This document shows, piece after piece, positions 8,428 through 16,945 of a stretch of DNA of 20,478 bases; positions within the stretch are counted from its first letter, which is position 1, and every line of letters starts with the position of its first letter. Where the stretch lies: assembly GCA_946002045.1 (NCBI GenBank), contig CAMFYM010000013.1, forward strand, positions 1 to 20,478. Direction: 5' to 3'. Position numbers and translations under genes: made by a program. The stretch is from an uncultured Clostridia bacterium (lineage in GTDB: Bacteria; Bacillota; Clostridia; Oscillospirales; Acutalibacteraceae). Below the pieces are notes generated by a model, which saw nothing but the letters and a program-made list of their open reading frames with translations, made no database searches and was not told the origin of the DNA.

Positions 8428-8490
8428 CATTAAATAGATTATATCAAAATTCAGCAAAAATTCAATAGTACAGCGTAAAATTCATTAAAT
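8424..8490. repeat. 12 bp direct repeat bracketing the pckG promoter
   Basis: AATTCATTAAAT occurs at 8424-8435 and again at 8479-8490, 55 bp apart. One copy spans the predicted transcription start and the other lies upstream of the -35 box. The upstream copy adjoins a small palindrome, ATTGTAACAAT at 8489-8499. The arrangement suggests paired binding sites, but this is inference. Confidence 0.45.
8438..8465 (-). promoter_or_regulatory. pckG promoter with extended -10
   Basis: On the minus strand, TTGAAT (8460-8465) and a perfect TATAAT (8438-8443) are separated by 16 bp, and TGA directly before the -10 box gives an extended -10. Transcription should start near 8431, leaving a leader of about 55 bases before pckG. 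Confidence 0.75.
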
Positions 8491-8504
8491 TGTAACAATA
8501 ACAA

Positions 8505-9533
8505 TTATAGAGGTTTAATAGTTTTGTAACTCTTGTCAATAGGCATAGTAGCATAAGCATTTAGGCTTTCATCTGCTACCTCTCCCTCAATAAATTCATA
8601 ATATCCCTGTGACGCAATCATAGCAGCATTATCGCCACAATACTTAAGCTCAGGTATGCTTAACTCAAATGCGTTTTTACTGCACATTTTAGCTGCCTGC
8701 TCTCTTAATTTAGAATTGGCAGAAACGCCACCGGCTATAACAATTTTATTAAAATTCTTTTCTACTGCTACTTTTTCAAGATTATCAACAAGGCAATCTA
8801 CCACAGATTTTTGAAAGGATGCAGCAAGGTCGGGAATAATTATCTCCTCGCCCTTTTGCTGTGCGTTATGAATAATATTGATAACAGCAGTTTTTAGCCC
8901 ACTAAATGAAAAATCATAAGGACTGTCCGTTACTTTCGGTCTTGGGAAGGTATAGGCATTTTCATTACCCTGTGGACTTAATTTATCAATGCTTACTCCA
9001 CCGGGATACTCAAGACCCATTGTTCTGCCTGCCTTATCAAGTGCCTCGCCGGCTGCGTCATCACGGGTTTTGCCTATTACCTCAAAATCCGTATAGCTGT
9101 TAACTGCAACAATATGTGAATGACCACCACTGACAACAAGGCACAAAAAAGGTGGTTCAACATCACTTGAAATATAATTTGACGCAATATGACCTCTTAA
9201 ATGATGAACAGGCACAAGAGGCTTGTTTGTTGCAAGAGCAAGTCCCTTTGCAAAATTCACACCCACAAGCAGTGCCCCAATCAAGCCCGGTGCATATGTA
9301 ACTGCAATAGCATCAATATCGTCCATGGTGCAGTCGGCCTGTGTCAACGCCTCCCTGACTACACCACTGATTGATTCTGCGTGACGGCGAGATGCAATCT
9401 CCGGCACAACACCACCGTAAAGCTTGTGTTCATCAAGTGATGTAGCAACAACATTTGATAACACTATCCTGCCGTTTTCAACAACTGCACAAGCAGTTTC
9501 ATCACAGCTTGACTCAATTCCTAAAATTTTCAT
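8505..9533 (-). CDS. tsaD: tRNA N6-adenosine threonylcarbamoyltransferase TsaD
   Basis: Transfers the threonylcarbamoyl group from threonylcarbamoyl-AMP to A37 of ANN-decoding tRNAs, forming t6A. The 342 residues match the family length. It is an ASKHA-fold metalloprotein: the N-terminus MKILGIESSCDETACAVV is the classic opening, GGVVPEIASRRH follows, and H111 and H115 in HHLRGH are the metal ligands. GEALDKAGR, the FSFSGLKTA stretch, AGGVSANSKLR and the C-terminal YCGDNAAMIA are all present. An AAAGGAA site precedes the ATG. It lies 92 bases after rimI in the same direction. Its usual partners TsaB and TsaE are not in the window and must be encoded elsewhere. No clear terminator follows, so some read-through into pckG is possible. 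Confidence 0.97.
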   Translation of the reverse strand: MKILGIESSCDETACAVVENGRIVLSNVVATSLDEHKLYGGVVPEIASRRHAESISGVVREALTQADCTMDDIDAIAVTYAPGLIGALLVGVNFAKGLALATNKPLVPVHHLRGHIASNYISSDVEPPFLCLVVSGGHSHIVAVNSYTDFEVIGKTRDDAAGEALDKAGRTMGLEYPGGVSIDKLSPQGNENAYTFPRPKVTDSPYDFSFSGLKTAVINIIHNAQQKGEEIIIPDLAASFQKSVVDCLVDNLEKVAVEKNFNKIVIAGGVSANSKLREQAAKMCSKNAFELSIPELKYCGDNAAMIASQGYYEFIEGEVADESLNAYATMPIDKSYKTIKPL

Positions 9534-9625
9534 TACTTTAATTCCTTTATGTCCTCAAAAATTTTAACATTCTTTATCTCTATATTATACTGAGTTGCTT
9601 TTCAATTATTTTTTTAAACTCATTC

Positions 9626-10054
9626 TTATTCATCAAAATTCCTAGTCATAATAATAGCGTTTTCGGTGGGATTTGAGTAAAAATTAGGTCTGACGCCCAC
9701 ATTTTCAAATCCCATTTTTGTATAAAGGTTAATGGCAGGAGTGTTGCTTTGCCTAACCTCAAGAGTGATAAAATCCATTTGGTTTTTCATCTGCTCATTG
9801 ATTAGCATAGCAGCTATCCCACGCTGTCTGTATTGTGGCAAAACTGCAACATTAGTAACATATCCCTGGCCGGAGAATATTTGCAGTCCCATATATCCCA
9901 CAGCTCTGCCATCCTCTACTGCTACTAAAAAATGAGAGGTTTCAATATTTATCTGCTTTTCCAAATCCTCCCTTGACCAAGGGCTTGAAAAGCAGATTTT
10001 TTCTATTTCCCAAACATCGTCAAGATGCTTTTTTGAAAGCTTTTCTATTTTCAT
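9626..10054 (-). CDS. rimI: RimI-type ribosomal-protein-alanine N-acetyltransferase
   Basis: GNAT-fold acetyltransferase of 142 residues. RimI acetylates the N-terminal alanine of ribosomal protein S18, using acetyl-CoA. The acetyl-CoA binding motif is seen as LPQYRQRGIAAMLI, preceded by GYVTNVAV, and later LEVRQSNTPAINLYTKMGFENVG, which is typical of RimI. The opening IEKLSKKHLDDVWEIEK and FSSPWSRED also fit. The ATG overlaps the mfd stop by 4 bases (ATGA on the minus strand), so translation is probably coupled to mfd. tsaD follows. Other small GNAT enzymes share the fold, but the motifs and the nearby tsaD favour RimI. Confidence 0.9.
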   Translation of the reverse strand: MKIEKLSKKHLDDVWEIEKICFSSPWSREDLEKQINIETSHFLVAVEDGRAVGYMGLQIFSGQGYVTNVAVLPQYRQRGIAAMLINEQMKNQMDFITLEVRQSNTPAINLYTKMGFENVGVRPNFYSNPTENAIIMTRNFDE

Positions 10055-13000
10055 ATATTTTCCTTAATATGTTCTTTTGCCTGCTTCATAAGTCTTAATG
10101 ACTCACGCAATGTTTCAATATTAGACTGGGTTGGGTTTAGCTTTACTGCAATATATGGCTTTTTACCTGCTGAAAGCGTTACTCTGCCCTTCATAAATGC
10201 ATTTAAAATTGCAACGGTTTTTAAATCCACATCAGGTGAATAGAACAGCAACGAGCCGTTGCGCTGAACAACATCGGTTATACCTAATTCAATAGCCATA
10301 TTTCTCAACAATGCAATTTCAATAAGGCCCCAAACGGCAGACGGTGGATTGCCGAATCTGTCTGTCAATTCGTCATAAACATCGTTGGCATCCTCATCAT
10401 TTTTAATATTCGCAATGCTCTTATACATAGCAAGTCGCTGTGAGGTGGAGGTAATATAGTCATCAGGAATATGAGCATCGATAGCCACATCAATCAGACA
10501 TTCCTTATCCTCTGCTTCCTCCTTAAGCTCTCCCTTTTCCATAGCAACTGCCTCCTCAAGAAGCTTTAGATACATATCGTAGCCAACTGCCTCCATATGA
10601 CCGTGCTGCTTGTTGCCAAGGAGTGAGCCTGCACCACGAATTTCCAAATCACGCATTGCAATTTTAAATCCGGAGCCAAACTCTGTGTATTCTCTAATTG
10701 CCTCTAATCGCCTTGTGGCAACATCTGTCAGCTCCTTGCCTCTTGTAAAGGTGAAGTAGGCATAGGCACGCCTTGATGACCTGCCGACTCTGCCACGAAT
10801 TTGATGAAGCTGTGCAAGTCCTAATCTGTCTGCATTTTCAATTATCAGGGTGTTACAATTAGGAACATCTACACCTGTTTCAATAATTGTAGTGCAAACA
10901 AGTACATCAATTTCTCCCTGTAATAATTCGTTCCAAACATTAGACAGCTGCTCCTCGGTCATTTTGCCGTGAGCAATTCCTACTCGTGCATCAGGCAATG
11001 CCTTTTTAATCTGCACTGCCTTGTGCTCAATAGTATCAATACTGTTATGGAGATAATAGCATTGACCACCACGGTTAATTTCCTTTTCCATAGCCTCTGT
11101 CAAAATATCGTTATCATATTCAATAACATATGTTTGAACAGGCTGGCGCTCACCCGGCGCCTCCTCAAGCAAGCTCATATCACGAATACCACTCATTGCC
11201 ATATTAAGTGTTCTTGGTATTGGTGTTGCCGACAAGGTTAAAACATCAACTCTTGGGAATTTCTCTTTAATCTTTTCCTTTTGGGCAACACCAAAGCGCT
11301 GCTCCTCGTCAACAATAAGCAGACCTAAATCCTTAAAGCTTATATTTTTACCTAAAAGCTTGTGAGTGCCTATCAGCAAATCTACATTACCCTGGGAAAG
11401 ACGCTTTAGTATCTCTCTTTGCTTTGATGGGGTAACAAAGCGAGAAATCATTTCCACATTAACGGGATATGGCTCAAATCTTTTTAACGCAGTTTGATAG
11501 TGCTGCATTGCAAGGACGGTTGTAGGCACTAATATGGCACACTGCTTGCCCTCGGTAATACACTTGAACACGGCACGCAGAGCAACCTCGGTTTTGCCAA
11601 ATCCAACATCACCACAAAGGAGTCTGTCCATTGGGGCAGGCTTTTCCATATCACCCTTGATTTCCTCACTGCACCTAATCTGGTCGTCTGTTTCCTCATA
11701 TTCAAAGCGCAATTCAAAGTCACGCTGAAGGTCGCTGTCCTCTAAAAAAGCATGACCCTTAGTGCTCATACGCTTTGCATAAAGAGCAATAAGCTCCTTT
11801 GCCATATCTTTTACTGAGGAGCGAACCCTTGCCTTTGTCTTTTTCCATTCAGGAGAACCGAGACGGTTAATCTTAACCCTCGTATCCTCCTTGGGCCCAA
11901 TATATTTTGAAACTAAATCAAGCTGTGTTACAGGCACATAAAGTGTGTCACCCTTGGCATAGCTGATTTTAATATAGTCCTTTTTTACCTTGTTAATTTC
12001 TAATGCGTTTATGCCCTCAAATATACCGATTCCGTGAACATTGTGAACAATATAGTCACCAACATTAAGCTCATCAAGGGAGTGGATTGCATTTTTTGAT
12101 GATACCTTTTTGCTCTTTTTTCTGCTTTGTGATGACCTTGAATGAGTCATTAAGGCAAATTTTATTTGAGAGAACTGAAATCCGGCAAGCATAGTGCCGG
12201 TAATAACATTTATAGCCTTAGGCTGAAAGGCAGAGGGATATTCCTCAAAGAAAATCGCATCATATCCCATATCCCTAATATCCTCTGCCAACGCCCTGCC
12301 TGCTCTGGCAGTACCTGCCATAATGCAAACAGTGTAGCCACCCTTTACAAGCCCAAAAAGCTCCTCCTTAAGCTGTGTCAGGGTACCATTCCAGGCATTA
12401 AAGCTTTGAACAGTAAAGTTAGTTAAGCTTTTAACAGGAGTATCAAAGCTGCCTCTTGGTAATGAATCCATATAAACAGCATTATGTGCTTTGTACTCTT
12501 CAACCAGCTCGTTAAAGGTAAGCTTAAATTTATCAAGTCCCTTACAAAGAGTACCATCCTCAACAAACCACTTTAATTCCTCAACATCGAGTCTCTCCTG
12601 CTTTATTGCTTTTTCCTTAACTCGACCGCTTTCAACAACGAAAAGCTTGCCGTTAAGATAATCAAAAACACCCTTTGACTGATAGCAAAGTGAGATATAT
12701 TTATCAATGCAATTTAATATTAAGCCGTTCTTCAGTCTGTCACAATCGGCATAAAGCCTTTCTCTTGCTTTAATAGCCTTGCCCTTCAGTGATTTTGCAA
12801 TGGTCTCAATTTTATCTGCTAATTTTTCGCCGTTGTCAAAAAGCACCTCTGTTGCAGGCGTAATTTCTACATTCTCAAGAGATTTACTTCTTCTTTGAGT
12901 ATAAATATCGAAGGAGGATATGGTGTCAACATTATCTCCCCACATTTCAATACGGACAGGCTCATCAAGATAGGGAGGAAAAATATCAATAATTCCTCCT

Positions 13001-13521
13001 CTGACAGCAAACTGACTTTTACCCTCTACCTGCTCATACCTGCTATACCCTGCAAGAGTAAGCCTTTGGGCAAAGGAATTAACATCTATTTCGTCATCAA
13101 CTGTAACAGAAAATGAGCGCCTTTTTAATTCCTCCGGTGGCATTGTGTATTGGCAGGCTGCATTGGCAGACATCACAATAGCAGAATAATCACCCTGTAA
13201 AATACGAGAAAGAACGCCCAATCTTATATGCTCAAATTCGTGGCTGACGCCTGCAACCTCAACAAATGTCAGCTCCCTTGACGGATAAAGCAACACACCT
13301 GATTGAAGCTGTGAAAGGCTCTCCTGTATTTTAACGGCAGTTGCCTCATCAGGTGTAATAATAAAAGCTTTTTCGCCCTGTTGACAAGCTGAGTGAATAG
13401 CAAAGCACTTTGCAACATCACAAAGACCAATAGCCCCAACAGGAGAATTGAGGGTATCAATACTCTTGGTGAGGCTCAAAAAATCTTTGCTCTTATTAAA
13501 TTCTTGAGAAAAACAGGACAT
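10051..13521 (-). CDS. mfd: Transcription-repair coupling factor Mfd
   Basis: Large DNA translocase of 1156 residues that pushes stalled RNA polymerase off damaged templates and recruits UvrA. The N-terminal UvrB-like region (about 1-330) includes GKSQFAVRGGIIDIFPP. The polymerase-interaction domain has LNVGDYIVHNVHGIGIFEGI at around 485-510. The RecG-like motor follows with Walker A GDVGFGKT at 637-644, DEEQRFG from 738, SATPIPRTLNMAMSGIRD, TGVDVPNCNTLIIENADRLG and LHQIRGRVGR. The C-terminal regulatory domain ends the protein. Length matches Bacillus and E. coli Mfd. The ATG follows an AAGGGAAGG stretch, 15 bases after the pth stop; the pth-mfd pair is conserved in Firmicutes. Confidence 0.98.
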   Translation of the reverse strand: MSCFSQEFNKSKDFLSLTKSIDTLNSPVGAIGLCDVAKCFAIHSACQQGEKAFIITPDEATAVKIQESLSQLQSGVLLYPSRELTFVEVAGVSHEFEHIRLGVLSRILQGDYSAIVMSANAACQYTMPPEELKRRSFSVTVDDEIDVNSFAQRLTLAGYSRYEQVEGKSQFAVRGGIIDIFPPYLDEPVRIEMWGDNVDTISSFDIYTQRRSKSLENVEITPATEVLFDNGEKLADKIETIAKSLKGKAIKARERLYADCDRLKNGLILNCIDKYISLCYQSKGVFDYLNGKLFVVESGRVKEKAIKQERLDVEELKWFVEDGTLCKGLDKFKLTFNELVEEYKAHNAVYMDSLPRGSFDTPVKSLTNFTVQSFNAWNGTLTQLKEELFGLVKGGYTVCIMAGTARAGRALAEDIRDMGYDAIFFEEYPSAFQPKAINVITGTMLAGFQFSQIKFALMTHSRSSQSRKKSKKVSSKNAIHSLDELNVGDYIVHNVHGIGIFEGINALEINKVKKDYIKISYAKGDTLYVPVTQLDLVSKYIGPKEDTRVKINRLGSPEWKKTKARVRSSVKDMAKELIALYAKRMSTKGHAFLEDSDLQRDFELRFEYEETDDQIRCSEEIKGDMEKPAPMDRLLCGDVGFGKTEVALRAVFKCITEGKQCAILVPTTVLAMQHYQTALKRFEPYPVNVEMISRFVTPSKQREILKRLSQGNVDLLIGTHKLLGKNISFKDLGLLIVDEEQRFGVAQKEKIKEKFPRVDVLTLSATPIPRTLNMAMSGIRDMSLLEEAPGERQPVQTYVIEYDNDILTEAMEKEINRGGQCYYLHNSIDTIEHKAVQIKKALPDARVGIAHGKMTEEQLSNVWNELLQGEIDVLVCTTIIETGVDVPNCNTLIIENADRLGLAQLHQIRGRVGRSSRRAYAYFTFTRGKELTDVATRRLEAIREYTEFGSGFKIAMRDLEIRGAGSLLGNKQHGHMEAVGYDMYLKLLEEAVAMEKGELKEEAEDKECLIDVAIDAHIPDDYITSTSQRLAMYKSIANIKNDEDANDVYDELTDRFGNPPSAVWGLIEIALLRNMAIELGITDVVQRNGSLLFYSPDVDLKTVAILNAFMKGRVTLSAGKKPYIAVKLNPTQSNIETLRESLRLMKQAKEHIKENI

Positions 13522-13536
13522 ACCTTTGCCTTCCCT

Positions 13537-14142
13537 TTAAGAATTATACAAATTCATTGCTTTATCAATTTCATCATTGACCATAAGACGAACTGCCTTG
13601 GTGGTATTTTCAAGAGATAATCTTAAATCAGGCTCCTTCTCCTTTGGAAATCTGCCTAACACCCAAGCAGCTAAATCATATTCGGGATTAGGCTTTTTAC
13701 CTACCCCCACCTTAACACGAGGGAAGTCCTCACTCCCCAAATGTGCAATAATGCTTTTAATACCGTTATGGCCACCGGCAGAGCCCTTGCGTCTAATTCT
13801 TGTTTGACCTACATCAAGGGAAACATCATCATACACGACAATTATTCTTTCAGCAGGGATTTTATAAAATTTTGACGCCTCGCCTACTGCCTCGCCACTG
13901 TTATTCATCATTGTCTGTGGCTTCATTACAAGACAACGCCTGCCGTTGATTTTAGCATCACAGATAAGTGCGTGGTGCTTAAGCTTTTTTATATCAAAGC
14001 CCTCCTCTCTTGCAAGCAAATCCATTGCAAGAAAGCCGGCATTATGCCTTGTCATTTCATATTTTACACCGGGATTGCCCAATCCTACTATCATATAATC
14101 ATATGACGCTTTATTAAATTGTTTCTTCCTGTTTAGAAACAT
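13537..14142 (-). CDS. pth: Peptidyl-tRNA hydrolase
   Basis: Releases tRNA from peptidyl-tRNA that drops off the ribosome. Family signatures are MIVGLGNPG, TRHNAGF, KPQTMMNNSG, VVYDDVSLD and GSAGGHNGIKSI. With the start at 14142 (201 residues), N23 and H33 are the catalytic-site asparagine and histidine, and the acidic pair D105-D106 follows. The ATG at 14142 is preferred because GAGGA at 14151-14155 precedes it. An in-frame TTG at 14157 would add five residues, and an ATG at residue 17 would give the usual short N-terminus but lacks a ribosome binding site. The chosen start gives a 16-residue basic extension and overlaps the end of the CNNM-family gene by 29 bases. mfd follows 15 bases downstream. 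Confidence 0.95.
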   Translation of the reverse strand: MFLNRKKQFNKASYDYMIVGLGNPGVKYEMTRHNAGFLAMDLLAREEGFDIKKLKHHALICDAKINGRRCLVMKPQTMMNNSGEAVGEASKFYKIPAERIIVVYDDVSLDVGQTRIRRKGSAGGHNGIKSIIAHLGSEDFPRVKVGVGKKPNPEYDLAAWVLGRFPKEKEPDLRLSLENTTKAVRLMVNDEIDKAMNLYNS

Positions 14143-15394
14143 TGTCACTATCCTCAACCGTAATTCTTATTTCGTCGGCACGCTTGCCGTCAACTGTTAA
14201 AACAACTGCCGTTAATCCGTCACATGAAAAGCTATCGTCCACCTGTGGAATTTTGTTAATATTTTTCATTATCCAGCCGTTAACGGTAGAAATCTCTTTT
14301 TCTTCCTTGTAAATATGGAAATATTCGTAAAAATCATCAATGGACATACTGCCCATTACAATATATTCATTAGCGCTTATTTGCTCTATATCATTTTGTA
14401 CTTCATCGTGTTCATCCCAAATTTCGCCCACAAGCTCCTCAAGAATATCCTCAAGAGTAACAATACCCTCCGTACCACCAAACTCATCAACAACTACTGC
14501 AAGGTGAGTTTTGTTTTTTTGAAAAATTCTCAAAAGCTTTGAAATCTTTGTATCGGGTGATACAGCAGGAACAGGCTTTAATATCGTTCTAAGGGATTTT
14601 AAATTACGCTTTCTTGCAGACTCGAAATCCCTGTGATGAATAACACCCACAATATTATCAATATCATCAATATACACCGGCAGACGACTGAAATTTGTAG
14701 AATTAAATACACGCTCAATTTCGCTTAATGACGCATATTTGTTAACAGCCTCCACATCAATACGGGGTACTAAAATATCACCCACATCTATATCGTCAAA
14801 TTCGATTGAGGAACGAATAAGCTCACTTTCATTTTCGTCAATTTCGCCACCTGTGTGTGCCTCGTCAACATATGTTTTTAATTCCTCCTCGGTAACGGTA
14901 TCTTCCTTTTTACCGGTTTTAAAAACAATATTCATCAATCTCTTCCACCCCTTAAAGAAGAAGTTAAGAGGAGTAAAGATTATAATGAAAAATCTGATCA
15001 CAGGTGTTATGACAATAGCAACCTTCTCGGCCTTTTCCTTGGCATAGGTTTTTGGTGTAATCTCGCCGAAAATCAACACAACTATTGTCATAACAACGGT
15101 TGATACAGTTGCACCAAGGTCGCTGTTATCACCTAAAACTCCGGTGAAAAACAGCGTTGCCAAGGAGGTACACGCAATATTAACTATATTGTTGCCGATT
15201 AAAACCGTTGAAAGAACAACATCATAATTTTCTGCCAAGGCTATTGCTCTTTCTATTTTTTTATTTGACTTGCCATCACTCATCATCGCCTTTAATTTTA
15301 CACGGTTGAGTGAGGAAAATGCTGTTTCTGCTCCTGAAAAGAAGGAGCTGAAAAGCACAAGAACTACCATAGCACAAAGTATGCCGGTATTCAT
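14114..15394 (-). CDS. CNNM/CorC (HlyC) family membrane protein with paired CBS domains
   Basis: Integral membrane protein of 426 residues, implicated in the family in magnesium or cobalt efflux and metal homeostasis. The DUF21/CNNM transmembrane domain covers about 1-150: hydrophobic segments near 3-20, 62-84, 92-110 and 123-145, with the conserved SGAETAFSSLN, LIGNNIVNI and FGEITPKTYAKE. A linker with EIDENESELI leads to two CBS domains (about 205-330), including VPRIDVEA, FSRLPVYIDD and VVDEFGGTEGIVTLEDILEEL. A CorC/HlyC-type C-terminal domain follows (about 345-415). AGGAGA precedes the ATG. It overlaps pth by 29 bases. A terminator for the gene upstream ends about 31 bases before its start codon, leaving little room for a separate promoter. 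The transported ion is not determined. Confidence 0.92.
   Translation of the reverse strand: MNTGILCAMVVLVLFSSFFSGAETAFSSLNRVKLKAMMSDGKSNKKIERAIALAENYDVVLSTVLIGNNIVNIACTSLATLFFTGVLGDNSDLGATVSTVVMTIVVLIFGEITPKTYAKEKAEKVAIVITPVIRFFIIIFTPLNFFFKGWKRLMNIVFKTGKKEDTVTEEELKTYVDEAHTGGEIDENESELIRSSIEFDDIDVGDILVPRIDVEAVNKYASLSEIERVFNSTNFSRLPVYIDDIDNIVGVIHHRDFESARKRNLKSLRTILKPVPAVSPDTKISKLLRIFQKNKTHLAVVVDEFGGTEGIVTLEDILEELVGEIWDEHDEVQNDIEQISANEYIVMGSMSIDDFYEYFHIYKEEKEISTVNGWIMKNINKIPQVDDSFSCDGLTAVVLTVDGKRADEIRITVEDSDNVSKQEETI
14151..14155 (-). promoter_or_regulatory. Ribosome binding site of pth inside the CNNM-family gene
   Basis: GAGGA on the minus strand lies 8 bases before the ATG at 14142. It favours that start over the downstream ATG next to GLGNPG. 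Confidence 0.6.
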
Positions 15395-15425
15395 ATCATA
15401 TCTCTCCTAAAATATTGTTAATTGC

Positions 15426-15456
15426 AAAAAAACGTGCAAGTTAAAATCCCTGCACG
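15426..15456 (-). terminator. Intrinsic terminator of the radical SAM gene
   Basis: On the minus strand CGTGCAGG pairs with CTTGCACG (8 bp, one G-T wobble) around an 8-base loop and is followed by seven T's (plus-strand A's at 15426-15432). It starts 10 bases after the radical SAM stop codon. Confidence 0.88.
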
Positions 15457-15466
15457 CTGTTTTGTT

Positions 15467-16894
15467 TTACTCTGTTTTTTCAAATTCCTTAAACTCTCTG
15501 TCCTTATCGGGAATTTCAAAATTATACATATTCTCGTCCTTAACATGCTTTGCAATAAACTCGTCACGGTCAAACAGCTCATCTGCCTTAACCTTCCAAA
15601 GCTTTGCAGCATTGATGGTTTTGTCGAAAAATTCGTTAGCAGATTCAGGTGCAAGCATTTCTGTTGAATATGCTCCGGTATCGTGTACCATTTTACTGAT
15701 AGCGCCGGGGTTATCAAGCATTGGGCAAGGTCTGAGCATATTGTTTGAGAATGGCTGATTTCTCTTATAAGCCATAAAGAGTGGGCTCTTTAACGCATCA
15801 AGAACATGGCACTCCTTAATATTAACATTTGAATAATGAACAAACGCACAAGGCTCGCAATCACCGTTTGCGTTGATGTGGAAATAGTGACGGCCACCGG
15901 CAATACAGCCCTGAACATACTCACCGTCATTCCAGAAATCAAGTGCAAAGATTGCCTTTGTCTTTCTCCACTCGTGCATCTTCTTATACATTAGTGCTCT
16001 TTGCTCGGGTGAAACCATAAGCTCTGTTACAGCACCGTTGCCCACAGGCATATATGTAAAGAACCAAGCAAACATTACGCCTTGCTCAATGAGCCAATCC
16101 ATATACTCGTCTGATGCAAGAAGGTCTGTGTTTTTGCTTGTATAGCAAAGAGAAGCACCAAAGGGAACGCCTCTCTTTTTAAGGCGAGCCATTGCCTCGC
16201 AAACCTTTTTATATACGCCGTCGCCACGACGGAAGTCGTTTTCCTCCTCGTGACCCTCGATTGAAAATGCAGGGATAAAGTTACCGACACGCAAAATCTC
16301 ATCTGCAAATTCATCATCAAGAAGAGTACCGTTTGTAAAGCTCATAAATACACAATCGGGATTTTCATCGCAAAGACGGATTAAATCCTTCTTTCTCATA
16401 AGAGGCTCACCACCGGTGTAAAGGAACATATATGTACCAAGTGCCTTTGCCTCTGTGATAATTCTTGAAAGTGTATCATAATCAAGGGAGCTGTTCTTGC
16501 CGTATTCTGCTGCCCAACAGCCCTTACACTTAAGATTACAAGCAGCAGTTGGGTCCATAAGTATAGCCCAAGGCACATTGCAGCCATGCTCCTCAATAGA
16601 CTTCATTCTCTTTGCGTAGCTATTGATAGCAACATTAAGTGCAGGTGGAACAAGCTTTTCTACCATCTCAATATTAGTATCGCAAATAAGCTTTTTTGCA
16701 AATACCATCCAGTTGTTATTAGGGTCATCAAGAACCTTGTGAAGACCTGCATATGTGCTTCTATTAACCTTTTTAACATCTGCCTTTTCAAGCAGACTCA
16801 ATATTTTCGGTGCGTTTTTATCAAAGTCCTTACGAGCATATTTAATTGCATTTTTAATAGCAACTGCCATTGCAGCTTCTTTGATAGATTTCAT
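15467..16894 (-). CDS. Radical SAM protein with SPASM-like C-terminal cysteines, substrate unknown
   Basis: Iron-sulfur enzyme of 475 residues expected to generate a 5'-deoxyadenosyl radical from S-adenosylmethionine. The radical SAM core has C119-x3-C123-x2-C126 (ACNLKCKGCW), then YTGGEPL at 159-165 and FSIEGHEEEND at 210-220. A C-terminal cysteine cluster, C330, C346, C349, C362 and C390 (in GDCEPC and RPCPM), resembles a SPASM/twitch domain binding a further Fe-S cluster. About 110 residues precede the core and form a helical region of unknown role. A GAGAGG site precedes the ATG. It has its own promoter and terminator and no partner gene or visible precursor-peptide ORF next to it. Peptide maturase and other radical chemistry are both possible; I do not recognise the exact family. 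Confidence 0.85.
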   Translation of the reverse strand: MKSIKEAAMAVAIKNAIKYARKDFDKNAPKILSLLEKADVKKVNRSTYAGLHKVLDDPNNNWMVFAKKLICDTNIEMVEKLVPPALNVAINSYAKRMKSIEEHGCNVPWAILMDPTAACNLKCKGCWAAEYGKNSSLDYDTLSRIITEAKALGTYMFLYTGGEPLMRKKDLIRLCDENPDCVFMSFTNGTLLDDEFADEILRVGNFIPAFSIEGHEEENDFRRGDGVYKKVCEAMARLKKRGVPFGASLCYTSKNTDLLASDEYMDWLIEQGVMFAWFFTYMPVGNGAVTELMVSPEQRALMYKKMHEWRKTKAIFALDFWNDGEYVQGCIAGGRHYFHINANGDCEPCAFVHYSNVNIKECHVLDALKSPLFMAYKRNQPFSNNMLRPCPMLDNPGAISKMVHDTGAYSTEMLAPESANEFFDKTINAAKLWKVKADELFDRDEFIAKHVKDENMYNFEIPDKDREFKEFEKTE

Positions 16895-16945
16895 AAAAAT
16901 TCCTCTCTTATCAAGTACGTAAATATATAATTTACTAAACTGTTT

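Noticed and set aside
8489..8499. Rex-type redox operator upstream of pckG
   Set aside because: ATTGTAACAAT is a short palindrome, but the TTGT and ACAA halves are too close for the usual long-spaced Rex site.
9584..9612. Possible minus-strand promoter for tsaD, with TATAAT at 9584-9589
   Set aside because: The -10 box is perfect, but no -35 hexamer lies at 16-18 bp (only A-rich sequence), and the nearby TTGAAA is only 10 bp away. It could be a weak promoter but is not supportable.
15400..15456. TTGCAC-17 bp-AATATT as a promoter for the CNNM-family gene
   Set aside because: It overlaps the terminator hairpin and would place the transcription start on the ribosome binding site.
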